A DNA stretch of 64,000 nucleotides from an uncultured Croceitalea sp. (GTDB lineage: Bacteria > Bacteroidota > Bacteroidia > Flavobacteriales > Flavobacteriaceae), in assembly GCA_947503285.1 (NCBI GenBank), contig CANNDD010000003.1:434001-498000 (forward strand), given 5' to 3'. Position 1 is the first letter of the stretch. Each line of letters starts with the position of its first letter. The notes beneath the pieces are model-generated. The model had not been told where the DNA came from and made no database searches. It worked only from the letters and a program-made list of their open reading frames with translations. Positions 43,650 to 53,061 of the stretch are shown here, piece by piece. The position numbers were made by a program, and so were the translations under genes.

Positions 43650-45353
43650 TTGACAAGAGTTTTATTTTTCCTTTTTCTAGTGGTTATGGGCGGGGTAAGC
43701 GCGCAAGAAGTTCCACCGAAAGGGAAAAGACAGATAAATATTGTTTACGGTGCTAACTTCACTAAAGACGAGGAACAATTTCCAGGGGCCTCTATCTTTA
43801 GTAAAGATGAGGAACGCCAAGTTCAATTTGAGCATCAAGGTGCGGACCTCTGGTGTGACATTGCTATCTTCTATGCTGCCGAAAATAAGTTAAGGGCCAT
43901 TGGCAATGTGCGTTTGCAACAAGGTGATTCGGTCGAAATGAACAGTGGTAAGATCAATTACGACGGAAATACCAAAATTGCAAAAGCTTGGGAAAATGTT
44001 GATCTTACCGATGGTCAAATGACCCTCACGACCGATACCCTTTATTTTAACCGTGAAAAACAACAGTCTTTCTACGATTCGGGTGGTAAAGTAGTCGATT
44101 CCGCAAACGTTCTGACCAGTAAGATCGGTACCTATTTTATGGAATTGAAGAAAGTGCAGTTTCAAGACAGCGTACATATCGATAACCCAGAATACACTAT
44201 TGATTCAAAACAATTGGATTACTATAGAATTTCTAAAAACGCCTATATGTACGGGCCCTCGACCATTGTCGGGGAAGAATATACGATTTATTGTGAACGC
44301 GGATTCTATGATACCAAGGTAGAACAGGGTTATGGGGTCAAGAACACGAAAATCAATTACAATAATAGGATTATTGAGGGTGATAGTGTCTATTTTGACA
44401 AAACCACCTCTTTCGCATCGGCAACCAATAACATTACGGTTACCGATACCATCAACGACGGGGTCATTCGGGCCCACTACGCAGAAATATTCAAAGAGAA
44501 AGATTCCGTTTTTGCCACAAAACGAGCCGTGGCCATTAGTTTGGTACAATTGGATTCACTTTATATTCATGGCGACACGCTTATGGTAACGGGGCCTCCT
44601 GAGAATAGGGAATTGCGGGCCTTCAGAAATGCCAAGTTCTATAAAACCGACCTAAGCGGTAAATGTGATTCCATTCATTCAAAAGAGAAAACAGGGGTCA
44701 CCGAATTGATTACCAATCCTATTTTATGGAATTTGGACAATCAAATGACCGGCGATAGCATCTATCTTATTTCTGATTTAGAGACCGAAAAGTTAGACTC
44801 CCTGAAAGTAATTGAAAACGCATTTATCATTGCCTTGGATACCATAGGAAAAACAGGGTATAACCAGGCTAAAGGAGTTAATCTCTATGGCAAGTTCATT
44901 GAAAATGAGTTGAAGATCATTGACTTGGTCAAAAATACCGAAGTCATTTACTATATGTACAATGACGACGATGAATTAATCGGTATAGACAAAACCATAT
45001 GTAGTAAGATCAGGCTATTGATGGAAAATAGTGATATTGATGACATTACTTTTTTCGTAAATCCCGATGGGAATATTTTTCCGGAAAAAGACTTACCGGT
45101 CGAGGGCAGAAAATTAAAGGGCTTTATTTGGCGTGGTGATGAGCGTATTTTCACTAAAGATGACATTTTCGATGAAGATGACAATTCGATTGAATTGGTC
45201 AAAATCAGGGGTATCGATAATCCTGTGGATATTGACACCGAAGAAAGGGAACGCAATGGATTGCCACCATTAGACCCCTCGATTCCAAAACAAAATTCAA
45301 AAGCGATAACACCCAAACGGCCCGTACTAAAGAAGTTGGGCAACACACAGTAG
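43650..45353 (+). CDS. OstA/LptA-like periplasmic protein
   Basis: 567 residues. TTG start followed by a clear signal peptide LFFLFLVVMGGVSAQ; the only nearby ATG is out of frame. The mature part shows the OstA beta-jellyroll repeats involved in lipopolysaccharide transport: DLWCDIAIFYAAENKLRAIGNVRLQQGDSVEMNSGKINYDG near 70-110, the analogous KQLDYYRISKNAYMYGPSTIVGEEYTIYCERGFYDTK near 190-228 and NRIIEGDSVYFDKTTSFASATNNITVTD near 240. These are the LptA/LptD-type repeats (V-x-G-x-x-Y). Ends in a basic, Pro-rich tail. Likely periplasmic bridge or D-like component; the exact role in Bacteroidota is not established. Confidence 0.88.
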   Translation: MTRVLFFLFLVVMGGVSAQEVPPKGKRQINIVYGANFTKDEEQFPGASIFSKDEERQVQFEHQGADLWCDIAIFYAAENKLRAIGNVRLQQGDSVEMNSGKINYDGNTKIAKAWENVDLTDGQMTLTTDTLYFNREKQQSFYDSGGKVVDSANVLTSKIGTYFMELKKVQFQDSVHIDNPEYTIDSKQLDYYRISKNAYMYGPSTIVGEEYTIYCERGFYDTKVEQGYGVKNTKINYNNRIIEGDSVYFDKTTSFASATNNITVTDTINDGVIRAHYAEIFKEKDSVFATKRAVAISLVQLDSLYIHGDTLMVTGPPENRELRAFRNAKFYKTDLSGKCDSIHSKEKTGVTELITNPILWNLDNQMTGDSIYLISDLETEKLDSLKVIENAFIIALDTIGKTGYNQAKGVNLYGKFIENELKIIDLVKNTEVIYYMYNDDDELIGIDKTICSKIRLLMENSDIDDITFFVNPDGNIFPEKDLPVEGRKLKGFIWRGDERIFTKDDIFDEDDNSIELVKIRGIDNPVDIDTEERERNGLPPLDPSIPKQNSKAITPKRPVLKKLGNTQ

Positions 45354-45377
45354 TTGTATTTGACAAACTGTTATACC

Positions 45378-46571
45378 ATGAAGGCGGATTTTCACAAATA
45401 CCAGGCTCAAACGACTCCACACCCCTTAGCCCTTGAAGTTTCCTATGCTCAGGGAAGCTATATCTATGACACTGACGGAAATGCCCATTTAGACTTTGTG
45501 GCAGGTGTTTCAGCGTGCAGCTTGGGGCACTGCCATCCGAAGGTAGTTCAAGCCATCAACGAACAGTCGCAACAATACCTTCACGTGATGGTATACGGCG
45601 AGTATATTCAAGAACCGGCCGTATCCTATTCAAAAATGTTGGCTTCATACCTGCCAGAAAATCTTGAGACCACGTATTTGGTGAATTCAGGCACCGAGGC
45701 AATAGAAGGGGCCATAAAGCTGGCACGTCGGGTCACGGGGCGTTCACAATTGCTGGCTGCCCACCATGCCTATCACGGCAATACCATGGGTAGTTTGAGC
45801 TTAATGGGATTTGAAGAACGAAAACAGCCTTTTCGTCCGCTTGTTCCCGATGTTGCCTTTATCGAGTTCAATAGCACAGAAGACCTCAATAAAATTACCA
45901 CCAAGACCGCTGCAGTGGTCTTAGAGACCATTCAAGGGGGAGCCGGGTTTATAATGCCAAGGCAAGGTTATCTTCAACAAGTGCGCAAACGCTGTGACGA
46001 AGTGGGTGCAGTATTGATCCTAGACGAGATTCAACCTGGGTTCGGTCGCACAGGTAAACTTTTTGCTTTTGAACATTATGATATTACCCCTGACATTTTG
46101 GTCATTGGCAAAGGAATGGCCTCTGGGCTTCCGGTAGGGGCATTTGTAGCTTCATTTGAAATGATGCAACAGCTTAGGGAAAATCCAAAATTAGGGCATA
46201 TTACCACTTTTGGCGGTAATCCTGTCATAGCCGCAGCATGTTTGGCAACACTAAGGGAAATCACTGAAAGTCAAATAATTAAACAGACCCTCGAAAAAGA
46301 AAAACTGTTCCGGAAGCTTTTGGTACATCCTTTGATTAATGAAATTAGGGGAAAAGGATTAATGTTGGCAATGCTGCTTGAAAATGTCGAAATAGCCAAT
46401 TATTTGGTTTTGGAAGCCGCAAAAAAAAGGCTCATTCTGTTTTGGCTTTTATTCGAACCCAAGGCGGTGCGTATATCGCCTCCACTCACCATTACAGATG
46501 ATGAGATCAAGAAGGGATGCCAGCAAATAATAGGGTTGTTGCATAATTACGAAACTGCTTCTGTTAACTAA
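45378..46571 (+). CDS. Class III PLP aminotransferase (ornithine/acetylornithine-like)
   Basis: 397 residues from ATG 45378; a TTG 24 bases upstream is rejected. PLP fold type I: VNSGTEAIEGAIKLARRVTGRSQLLAAHHAYHGNTMGSLSLMG near 103-145, ILDEIQPGFGRTGKLFAFEHY near 215-235 (Asp binding the pyridine N), and IGKGMASGLPVGAFV near 244-258 with the Schiff-base Lys in IGKG. Closing segments EIRGKGLMLAML and RLILFWLLFEPKAVRISPPLTITDDEI fit the aspartate aminotransferase family subgroup III of Bacteroidota. Substrate cannot be fixed; arginine synthesis genes are not adjacent. Confidence 0.93.
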   Translation: MKADFHKYQAQTTPHPLALEVSYAQGSYIYDTDGNAHLDFVAGVSACSLGHCHPKVVQAINEQSQQYLHVMVYGEYIQEPAVSYSKMLASYLPENLETTYLVNSGTEAIEGAIKLARRVTGRSQLLAAHHAYHGNTMGSLSLMGFEERKQPFRPLVPDVAFIEFNSTEDLNKITTKTAAVVLETIQGGAGFIMPRQGYLQQVRKRCDEVGAVLILDEIQPGFGRTGKLFAFEHYDITPDILVIGKGMASGLPVGAFVASFEMMQQLRENPKLGHITTFGGNPVIAAACLATLREITESQIIKQTLEKEKLFRKLLVHPLINEIRGKGLMLAMLLENVEIANYLVLEAAKKRLILFWLLFEPKAVRISPPLTITDDEIKKGCQQIIGLLHNYETASVN

Positions 46572-46657
46572 ATTGTTAATAACAAACACAAATCTAGGAC
46601 TAAAATCAGCCTATTTAAAAGCTAATTTTAAGTCCATAGGTAAACAAACAGGTTTCT

Positions 46658-48058
46658 ATGGCTTTAGAATCTAACGAAAATACAGACAAGTCAATTCTGA
46701 AATTTGAGTCCATGCTCAAAACGGATGACGTTTATTTCTTTGATGCCGAAGACTTTGAAGGCATTGTGCACCACTACTTGAATATTGGTAAAGTGGCCTT
46801 GGGTAAAAAAGCGATTCAGATAGGTTTGCGGCAACATCCTAATTCGATAGCATTAAAGTTGCTTCGTGTTGAGGTGTTGGTTTTTGAAGACCAGTTTGAG
46901 GCCGCCGAAAGTTTGTTGGATGAACTGCAGATCATAGATACCACCAATGAAGAGATCTTAATTCAACGGGCCAATATCTTATCGAAACAAGATGATCATC
47001 AGGGAGCTGTTGAAATGTTACTCAAGGCACTTCAAATGGCCGAAGATAGTTTTGACGTTTATTCGTTGTTAGGCATGGAATATTTGTTCATGGATGATTT
47101 TGAAAAGGCGAAGAATAGTTTTATGAAATGTTTGGACTATGACGAGAGCGATTACTCTTCACTTTACAATGTTATTTACTGCTTTGAGTTCTTAGAAGAT
47201 TTTGACGGCGCCATCATCTATTTGAACGATTATCTAGAACGAAACCCTTATTGTGAGGTCGCGTGGCACCAATTGGGTAAAATGTATTTCTCGAAGAAAA
47301 TGCTAAAAGAGGCACTTACCGCCTTTGACTTTGCCATTATTTCAGACGATTCCTTCTTAGGGGCCTATTTTGAGAAAGGTAAGGTTCTTGAGAAATTGGG
47401 CAAATACAACGAGGCGATAGAAAGTTATCAGACGACCATAAACATTGATGACCCAACTTCACATGCTTATCTTAGGATAGGTAAATGCCACGAACGGTTG
47501 GGCAATGATGATTTGGCCAAATATTATTATTACAACACGGTTCATGAAGACCCCTTATTGGACAAGGGTTGGATTGCAATAACGGAGTTCTACACCAAAA
47601 AACGGAATTACCCTAAAGCACAGCATTACATCAACAAAGCGATAAACATTGATGGCGAAAACGCACAGTATTGGAAGAAAAGTGCCAATATCTATGTTGC
47701 TTTGAATAATTTTGATGAAGCGGATTTCGCATTTAAACAATCTGTCGATCTTGGCAATTACGAATTGGATACGTGGCAAAATTGGGCGGCCGTACTATCT
47801 AGGCTAAATGATTATAATGCTGCCATTCAAGTATTGTTACAAGGCTTGGAATTCTACCCCGATAATGCCGAAATGTATTATGAGCTTTCCGGGCTCTACC
47901 TGAAATCAAATAAAACTGCCCTAGCTAAGGAAAAATTAAATACGGCCCTACAATTAAATGCAGGAAAAGCGGTTTACTTTAAGAATAATTTTCCTGAATT
48001 TGAAAACGTAAATTGGATTAAGGATATTTTCAAAAACAATAAAAAAGCATCGACTTAA
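46658..48058 (+). CDS. Tetratricopeptide repeat protein
   Basis: 466 residues with no signal peptide, so probably cytoplasmic. A run of degenerate TPRs starts near residue 35: NIGKVALGKKAIQIGLRQHPNSIALKLLRVE; ILIQRANILSKQDDHQGAVEMLLKALQMAED; SLLGMEYLFMDDFEKAKNSFMKCLDYDESD; VIYCFEFLEDFDGAIIYLNDYLERNP; WHQLGKMYFSKKMLKEALTAFDFAI; AYFEKGKVLEKLGKYNEAIESYQTTI; RIGKCHERLGNDDLAKYYYYNTV; and three or four more. At least ten repeats. Scaffold function only; partner unknown. DUF368 gene follows after 20 bases. Confidence 0.88.
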   Translation: MALESNENTDKSILKFESMLKTDDVYFFDAEDFEGIVHHYLNIGKVALGKKAIQIGLRQHPNSIALKLLRVEVLVFEDQFEAAESLLDELQIIDTTNEEILIQRANILSKQDDHQGAVEMLLKALQMAEDSFDVYSLLGMEYLFMDDFEKAKNSFMKCLDYDESDYSSLYNVIYCFEFLEDFDGAIIYLNDYLERNPYCEVAWHQLGKMYFSKKMLKEALTAFDFAIISDDSFLGAYFEKGKVLEKLGKYNEAIESYQTTINIDDPTSHAYLRIGKCHERLGNDDLAKYYYYNTVHEDPLLDKGWIAITEFYTKKRNYPKAQHYINKAINIDGENAQYWKKSANIYVALNNFDEADFAFKQSVDLGNYELDTWQNWAAVLSRLNDYNAAIQVLLQGLEFYPDNAEMYYELSGLYLKSNKTALAKEKLNTALQLNAGKAVYFKNNFPEFENVNWIKDIFKNNKKAST

Positions 48059-48078
48059 TCTTAAAATAACACGTAAGC

Positions 48079-48993
48079 ATGGGGGCTCGTAAATTGGTTG
48101 ACTACACCATTATTACGCTTAAGGGAATGGCAATGGGTGCTGCCGACGTTGTGCCGGGCGTATCTGGCGGTACAATTGCATTTATTTCAGGTATTTATGA
48201 AGAACTGATTTCATCTATCAACAATATCAACCTTAAACTTTTTACCGTCTTAAAAAAAGAGGGGTTCAGTGCTTTTTGGAAACAGCTTAATGGCAATTTT
48301 TTGTTGGCCCTATTCACCGGTATCTTTATAAGCCTGTTTTCTTTGGCCAAGTTTCTTAGTTGGTTGTTGGAAAATCAACCCATCTTACTTTGGTCATTTT
48401 TCTTTGGGTTGGTACTGGCGAGTATTTTTCTTGTCGGTAAGGAAATCAAAAAATGGAATATCGTATCCGTGCTCGTTCTCATTGCAGGGGCTTCCATCGC
48501 CTATTTCATCACAACAATACCACCAAATGATAATGTCGACAGCTATCCCTTTCTATTCCTATCAGGGGCCCTGGCCGTATGTGCGATGATATTGCCTGGT
48601 ATTTCAGGGGCCTTTATTTTGGTATTGCTCGGCTCTTATAAAACCATACTTGATGCTGTTCACGAACGCGACTTGAAAATGGTGATCACGGTCGCAGTGG
48701 GAGCCATATTCGGTTTATTGAGTTTTGCCAGGTTGTTAAAATGGATGTTCAAGAATTATCGTAACACCACACTTGCTCTATTAACCGGTTTTATATTGGG
48801 TTCTTTGAATAAGATTTGGCCATGGAAAAATGTAATCGCAACTTATATGATTGGTAAGAAAGAGATTGTTTTGGATGAAAATACAACTCCTCTTAAATAT
48901 GACGGCGACCCACAACTCACATTTGCCATAATACTGGCGTTACTAGGTTTTTCCCTTATTTTTATACTGGAAAGAATAGCTTCCAAAAAATAG
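48079..48993 (+). CDS. DUF368 membrane protein (PopT-like polyprenyl-phosphate transporter), copy 1
   Basis: 304 residues, about nine or ten hydrophobic helices. The re-entrant motif is GAADVVPGVSGGTIAFISG (about 16-34) and its internal repeat MILPGISGAFILVLLGSYKT (about 170-189). DUF368 proteins include PopT, which recycles undecaprenyl phosphate across the membrane, a role shared with DedA-family UptA in other bacteria; activity for this protein is inference from family. It is followed 12 bases later by a second DUF368 copy and, overlapping it, aroE. Confidence 0.88.
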   Translation: MGARKLVDYTIITLKGMAMGAADVVPGVSGGTIAFISGIYEELISSINNINLKLFTVLKKEGFSAFWKQLNGNFLLALFTGIFISLFSLAKFLSWLLENQPILLWSFFFGLVLASIFLVGKEIKKWNIVSVLVLIAGASIAYFITTIPPNDNVDSYPFLFLSGALAVCAMILPGISGAFILVLLGSYKTILDAVHERDLKMVITVAVGAIFGLLSFARLLKWMFKNYRNTTLALLTGFILGSLNKIWPWKNVIATYMIGKKEIVLDENTTPLKYDGDPQLTFAIILALLGFSLIFILERIASKK

Positions 48994-49005
48994 GGAAGTC
49001 CCTTT

Positions 49006-50025
49006 ATGCACCAGAACAGAACACTTTTAGATAAGTTATTTTTAATCATCAAGGGCCTTTTTATGGGTGCCGCCAACAAGGTTCCCGGAGTTTCAGGCGG
49101 CATCGTGGCATTTGTGGGCGGATTCTATGAAGAGTTCATTTATTCCCTTCAAAAAATAAATCTAAAAGCGTTAAAGCTGCTCTTTAATGGAAGGTTTAAA
49201 AGCTTTTACCATTACACCAATGCTACTTTTTTGATTTTGCTGATAACCGGGATGCTCATCAGTTATTTCAGCGTTTCCCGTTTACTGGACTACTTTTTGG
49301 AGAAAAAGGAACTGTTTGTATGGGCCACATTCTTCGGTATGGTACTGGGTTCCATTTATTACATATCAAAAGACTTTGGACAATGGAATAAAAAAACCAT
49401 TACCGCATGCATCATCGGACTTTTGATAGGTGTCTCGATAAGTTTTTTGAATCCTGCAAAAGAGAACGACCATCTTCTGTTTATCTTTTTCTGTGGTATG
49501 ATCAGTGTTTCGGGCATGACACTTCCTGGGCTTTCTGGATCGTTCATTTTAATACTAATAGGCAATTACGTCTTGTTACTGGTAGATTCGGTTAACAGTC
49601 TTTACGATACATTCGCAGAAATACTTCGAGGTGATTTCAGTTTCATGGAGAATGGGGCTCGAATACATGCCTTGACCATTTTAGGGGTCTTTACCTTAGG
49701 TTCGGCAACGGGTCTTGTTACGCTATCGCATCTCTTGGGCTATGTGTTAAAACGTTACAACAATATCACAACAGCAGTGATCATAGGCTTTATTTCGGGT
49801 TCATTGGGCGTTATCTGGCCCTGGAAAGAAACAATGTTCAAGTTGGATACTTCAGGAAATGTGCTTTTAGACACCAATGGAAATGAAATCATTTCGAACT
49901 ACCGGCGCTATTGGCCCGACATTTTTTCTATAGATACCTGGGGAGCGATTTTCTTCATTATTTTTGGAATCTTCATTTTATTGAGTTTAGATTGGTATGG
50001 AAAAAAAAGAAAGGAAAAAAAATAG
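49006..50025 (+). CDS. DUF368 membrane protein (PopT-like polyprenyl-phosphate transporter), copy 2
   Basis: 339 residues. Motifs are KGLFMGAANKVPGVSGGIVAFVGG (about 14-37; Asp-Val of the first copy replaced by Asn-Lys) and SGMTLPGLSGSFILILIGNYVLL (about 165-187). Same helix layout as copy 1 and same internal symmetry, but only moderate identity, so an old duplication. Differences at the conserved Asp of the first re-entrant motif could affect ion coupling or substrate. Family role as for copy 1. The aroE ATG lies 29 bases before its end. Confidence 0.87.
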   Translation: MHQNRTLLDKLFLIIKGLFMGAANKVPGVSGGIVAFVGGFYEEFIYSLQKINLKALKLLFNGRFKSFYHYTNATFLILLITGMLISYFSVSRLLDYFLEKKELFVWATFFGMVLGSIYYISKDFGQWNKKTITACIIGLLIGVSISFLNPAKENDHLLFIFFCGMISVSGMTLPGLSGSFILILIGNYVLLLVDSVNSLYDTFAEILRGDFSFMENGARIHALTILGVFTLGSATGLVTLSHLLGYVLKRYNNITTAVIIGFISGSLGVIWPWKETMFKLDTSGNVLLDTNGNEIISNYRRYWPDIFSIDTWGAIFFIIFGIFILLSLDWYGKKRKEKK

Positions 50026-50746
50026 GTTCGGCCTAATAGGTAGAAACATTTCATATTCTTTTTCCCAAGGATATTTTACCGAGAAATTCGATGAACTGGG
50101 GTTAAAAGGGCATTCCTATGAAAATTTTGACCTCGAGGATATTGCCTTTTTTCCCGACCTAATTGCCGAACAGGCCATAAAAGGCCTCAATGTAACCATA
50201 CCCTACAAAGAAGAAATTATTCCGTATCTAGATTGCCTTGATGCCGAAGCAAATAGTATCGGCGCGGTCAATACGATAAAGTTCACCGATGAAGGACTCG
50301 TTGGATACAACACCGATGCCCACGGATTTCAAGAATCCCTAAAACCACATCTTAAAAAACACCATAAAAAGGCATTGATCTTAGGAACGGGAGGAGCCTC
50401 AAAAGCAATCACGTATGTTTTGGACAAATTGGGAATCGACTTTTGTTACGTTTCAAGAACCCCCTCAAAACATCAACTTTCATATATTGACCTGAATCGT
50501 GATAAGCTTGAAAAATACCAGATCATTATCAACTGCAGCCCGGTGGGCACCTACCCAAACACCAATGAAAAACCTGATATCCCCTATCACTATATCACCA
50601 ATGACCACTTGCTTTTCGATTTAATCTATAATCCAAGTAAAACAAGCTTCTTAAAACAAGGGGAACGTTACGGCGCAATGATTCAAAATGGGTTACCCAT
50701 GCTACAACTACAGGCAGAAAAAGCATGGCAAATCTGGACACGGTAA
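49997..50746 (+). CDS. aroE: Shikimate 5-dehydrogenase
   Basis: NADP-dependent reduction of 3-dehydroshikimate in chorismate synthesis. 249 residues. Shikimate-binding part: RFGLIGRNISYSFSQGYF near 10-27 and LNVTIPYKEEIIPYLD near 62-77 (catalytic Lys in PYK). Central NTDAHGFQESL near 102-112 has the catalytic Asp. NADP-binding GTGGASKAITYVL near 128-140 and the closing MLQLQAEKAWQIW at the end. It overlaps the preceding DUF368 gene by 29 bases, so translation is coupled. A DUF349 gene follows with its own promoter. Confidence 0.95.
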   Translation: MEKKERKKNRFGLIGRNISYSFSQGYFTEKFDELGLKGHSYENFDLEDIAFFPDLIAEQAIKGLNVTIPYKEEIIPYLDCLDAEANSIGAVNTIKFTDEGLVGYNTDAHGFQESLKPHLKKHHKKALILGTGGASKAITYVLDKLGIDFCYVSRTPSKHQLSYIDLNRDKLEKYQIIINCSPVGTYPNTNEKPDIPYHYITNDHLLFDLIYNPSKTSFLKQGERYGAMIQNGLPMLQLQAEKAWQIWTR

Positions 50747-50820
50747 TCCCAAAAATCCATCAATGCGCTAGAAACCCAGAATAAAGTATCCATCCTTAAA
50801 ATCATCAAAAGAATATGGAC

Positions 50821-50828
50821 TATCTTTG
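50821..50828 (+). promoter_or_regulatory. -7 promoter element for the DUF349 gene
   Basis: TATCTTTG, a perfect TAnnTTTG, about 68 bases before the ATG at 50897. A -33 element at normal spacing is not evident. Confidence 0.45.
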
Positions 50829-50896
50829 TTATTACTTGGTATAGTTAGTAACTTACTGTTAAATGCCATCAATCAAAACCTATAAAGAACATCGTG

Positions 50897-52948
50897 ATGG
50901 ACGAGAAAGAACACAACGCACAAATTGATGCGGAGAAGGAACATAGCACTGATCATCAAGAAGAATCCACTTCTGAACCCCTAGAGGAAAACAAGCCTGA
51001 ACAACTTGATTCCCCTGATAGTAGTTCGAATATAAGCGAACCAGTCGCCAAATTAGAAGACGATACCCAAACCCCTGCGGAGGCCGTTCAAGACAACGAG
51101 GTACAGTCTGAGATCGACCAAGAAAATGCCGAGGATGCCGAAGACGCCGAAAATGGGAAAAGACATGAAATACCTTTTCTAGACTACCATGCAATGTCCA
51201 TGGAGAATTTGGTAGGCGAATTACAGCGTTTGGTCAAAAACGAAAAAGTTCAAGCAATCAATAAACATGTAAATGAGATAAAACATGAATTTGATTTAAA
51301 ATTTCAAGAATTTTTAGAACATAAGAAGGAAGAATTTGTAGCGAACGGCGGTAACGAAATTGACTTTAGGTACAACTCGGTTACCAAAAGGCAGTTTAAT
51401 GAGGTGTACTCAGAATACCGTGAAAAACGTAACCAATATTATAAAAACCTTGAAAAGAGCTTAAAAGAAAACCTACAGAAAAGGTTAAGCATTATTGAAG
51501 ACCTCAAAAGTGTGGTCAATGTAGAGGAAGATATCAATACTACCTATAAGAATTTTAAGGCCATTCAAGAGGCTTGGCGTAATGCCGGACCAATACCAAG
51601 AAACAATTACAACGATGTTTGGCGTACCTACCATCATCATATTGAGATATTTTATGATTTTCTGCATCTTAACCGTGAGCTTCGCGATTTGGATTTCAAG
51701 CATAACCTAGAAGAGAAACTCAAATTGATCATCAAGGCTGAAGAACTTCAAAATGAGCCTGACCTAGGAAAAGCATTTCGGGAACTGCAGACACTACATA
51801 AAATCTGGAAAGAAGATATTGGTCCGGTGGCCAAAGAGCATAGGGACGCTATTTGGGAAAGGTTTAGCAATGCCACAAAAGCGATGCATAACCGTAGGCA
51901 AGAACATTTTGCTAAGCTAGAGGCCGGGTATGAAGAAAACTTGGTTAAAAAAAATGAAATAATAAGTGCGATAAAGGCCATTGCAGAAAATGTTTCCAAT
52001 AATCACAAAGAAATCCAAAAGCAGATCAAAGAAATTGAGGCACTTCGCGATGCGTTCTTCAAAGCGGGCAAAGTACCCCAAAGGGTGAATGAAATCACTT
52101 GGGGAGCCTTTAAAGATGCCGTAAGGGACTTTAATCGTGGTAAGAATAACTTTTACAAGAATCAGAAAAAAGAACAGCATCAAAATCTAGAGAAAAAACG
52201 CGAACTACTGGCATTGGCCGTAGCAATGAAAGACAGCGAGGATCATGAGCAGGCCTCACCCGAAATGAAACGCATTCAGAGTGAATGGAAAAAAATCGGA
52301 CATGTACCACGAAAGTATTCCGATAAAATATGGGTAGAGTTCAAAAACGCATGTAATCACTATTTTGACCGCCTACATGCTGAAAAAAATGAGAACCAAA
52401 AAGAAGAACTGGCCAATTTTGAACAAAAGAATGCGTGTTTAGAACGTTTAAAGGCCTTTCAGCTAAGTGGGGACAAAAAAAAGGATGTTGCAACAATTAA
52501 AAAATTCATAGCCGAATGGAAGACTTACGGACGCGTACCTTTCAACAAAAAGCACATCAATGGCAAATTCAATAAAATAATCGATGCGCTCTTCAGAAAA
52601 CTTGATGTCAGTAAGCAAGAATCCGAATTGTTGAAATACGGTGATAAAATAAAGCAACTTGCCAAATCGGATAACGATTACGCCATAAGCAATGAACGTA
52701 CTTTTATAAAAAGGAAATTAGAGGAAAGTAAGAGTGAGATTCGACAATTGGAGACCAATTTACAGTTTTTCTCCAACGCTTCTGAAGATAGTCCCGTGGT
52801 AAAGGACGTCATTAAAAACATCAATAGACATAAAGAGGCCCTCGCCACATGGAAAACAAAGCTCAAAAATCTGAATATCCTAGAAAATAAGCTGAATAAG
52901 GAGGAAGCGGAAGATTCCGATCCTGAAAATAATTCGGAAGAAGAATAA
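50897..52948 (+). CDS. DUF349 repeat protein
   Basis: 683 residues from the ATG at 50897 (a GTG immediately upstream adds one residue). The first 100 residues are acidic, low complexity. Then at least five DUF349 repeats, each with a conserved Trp-x-x-x-G-x-(V/I)-P and a following W-x-x-F/Y pattern: AWRNAGPIPRNNYNDVW (about 235), IWKEDIGPVAKEHRDAIW (about 305), AFFKAGKVPQRVNEITW (about 385), EWKKIGHVPRKYSDKIW (about 465) and EWKTYGRVPFNKKHIN (about 540). The C-terminus is a coiled coil (EESKSEIRQLETNL). The family is found in Bacteroidota and other phyla; its function is not established. No signal peptide. It is convergent with rny. Confidence 0.88.
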   Translation: MDEKEHNAQIDAEKEHSTDHQEESTSEPLEENKPEQLDSPDSSSNISEPVAKLEDDTQTPAEAVQDNEVQSEIDQENAEDAEDAENGKRHEIPFLDYHAMSMENLVGELQRLVKNEKVQAINKHVNEIKHEFDLKFQEFLEHKKEEFVANGGNEIDFRYNSVTKRQFNEVYSEYREKRNQYYKNLEKSLKENLQKRLSIIEDLKSVVNVEEDINTTYKNFKAIQEAWRNAGPIPRNNYNDVWRTYHHHIEIFYDFLHLNRELRDLDFKHNLEEKLKLIIKAEELQNEPDLGKAFRELQTLHKIWKEDIGPVAKEHRDAIWERFSNATKAMHNRRQEHFAKLEAGYEENLVKKNEIISAIKAIAENVSNNHKEIQKQIKEIEALRDAFFKAGKVPQRVNEITWGAFKDAVRDFNRGKNNFYKNQKKEQHQNLEKKRELLALAVAMKDSEDHEQASPEMKRIQSEWKKIGHVPRKYSDKIWVEFKNACNHYFDRLHAEKNENQKEELANFEQKNACLERLKAFQLSGDKKKDVATIKKFIAEWKTYGRVPFNKKHINGKFNKIIDALFRKLDVSKQESELLKYGDKIKQLAKSDNDYAISNERTFIKRKLEESKSEIRQLETNLQFFSNASEDSPVVKDVIKNINRHKEALATWKTKLKNLNILENKLNKEEAEDSDPENNSEEE

Positions 52949-53061
52949 ATCCTCTATTCCCTTTTTCACGGACAATGGCCCAAATGATTTTTCCATTCTG
53001 GAAGTATCGATGAACCTCGAAATTTGTTCACCACCTAAATGCTCATTTCAATCGAATGGGC

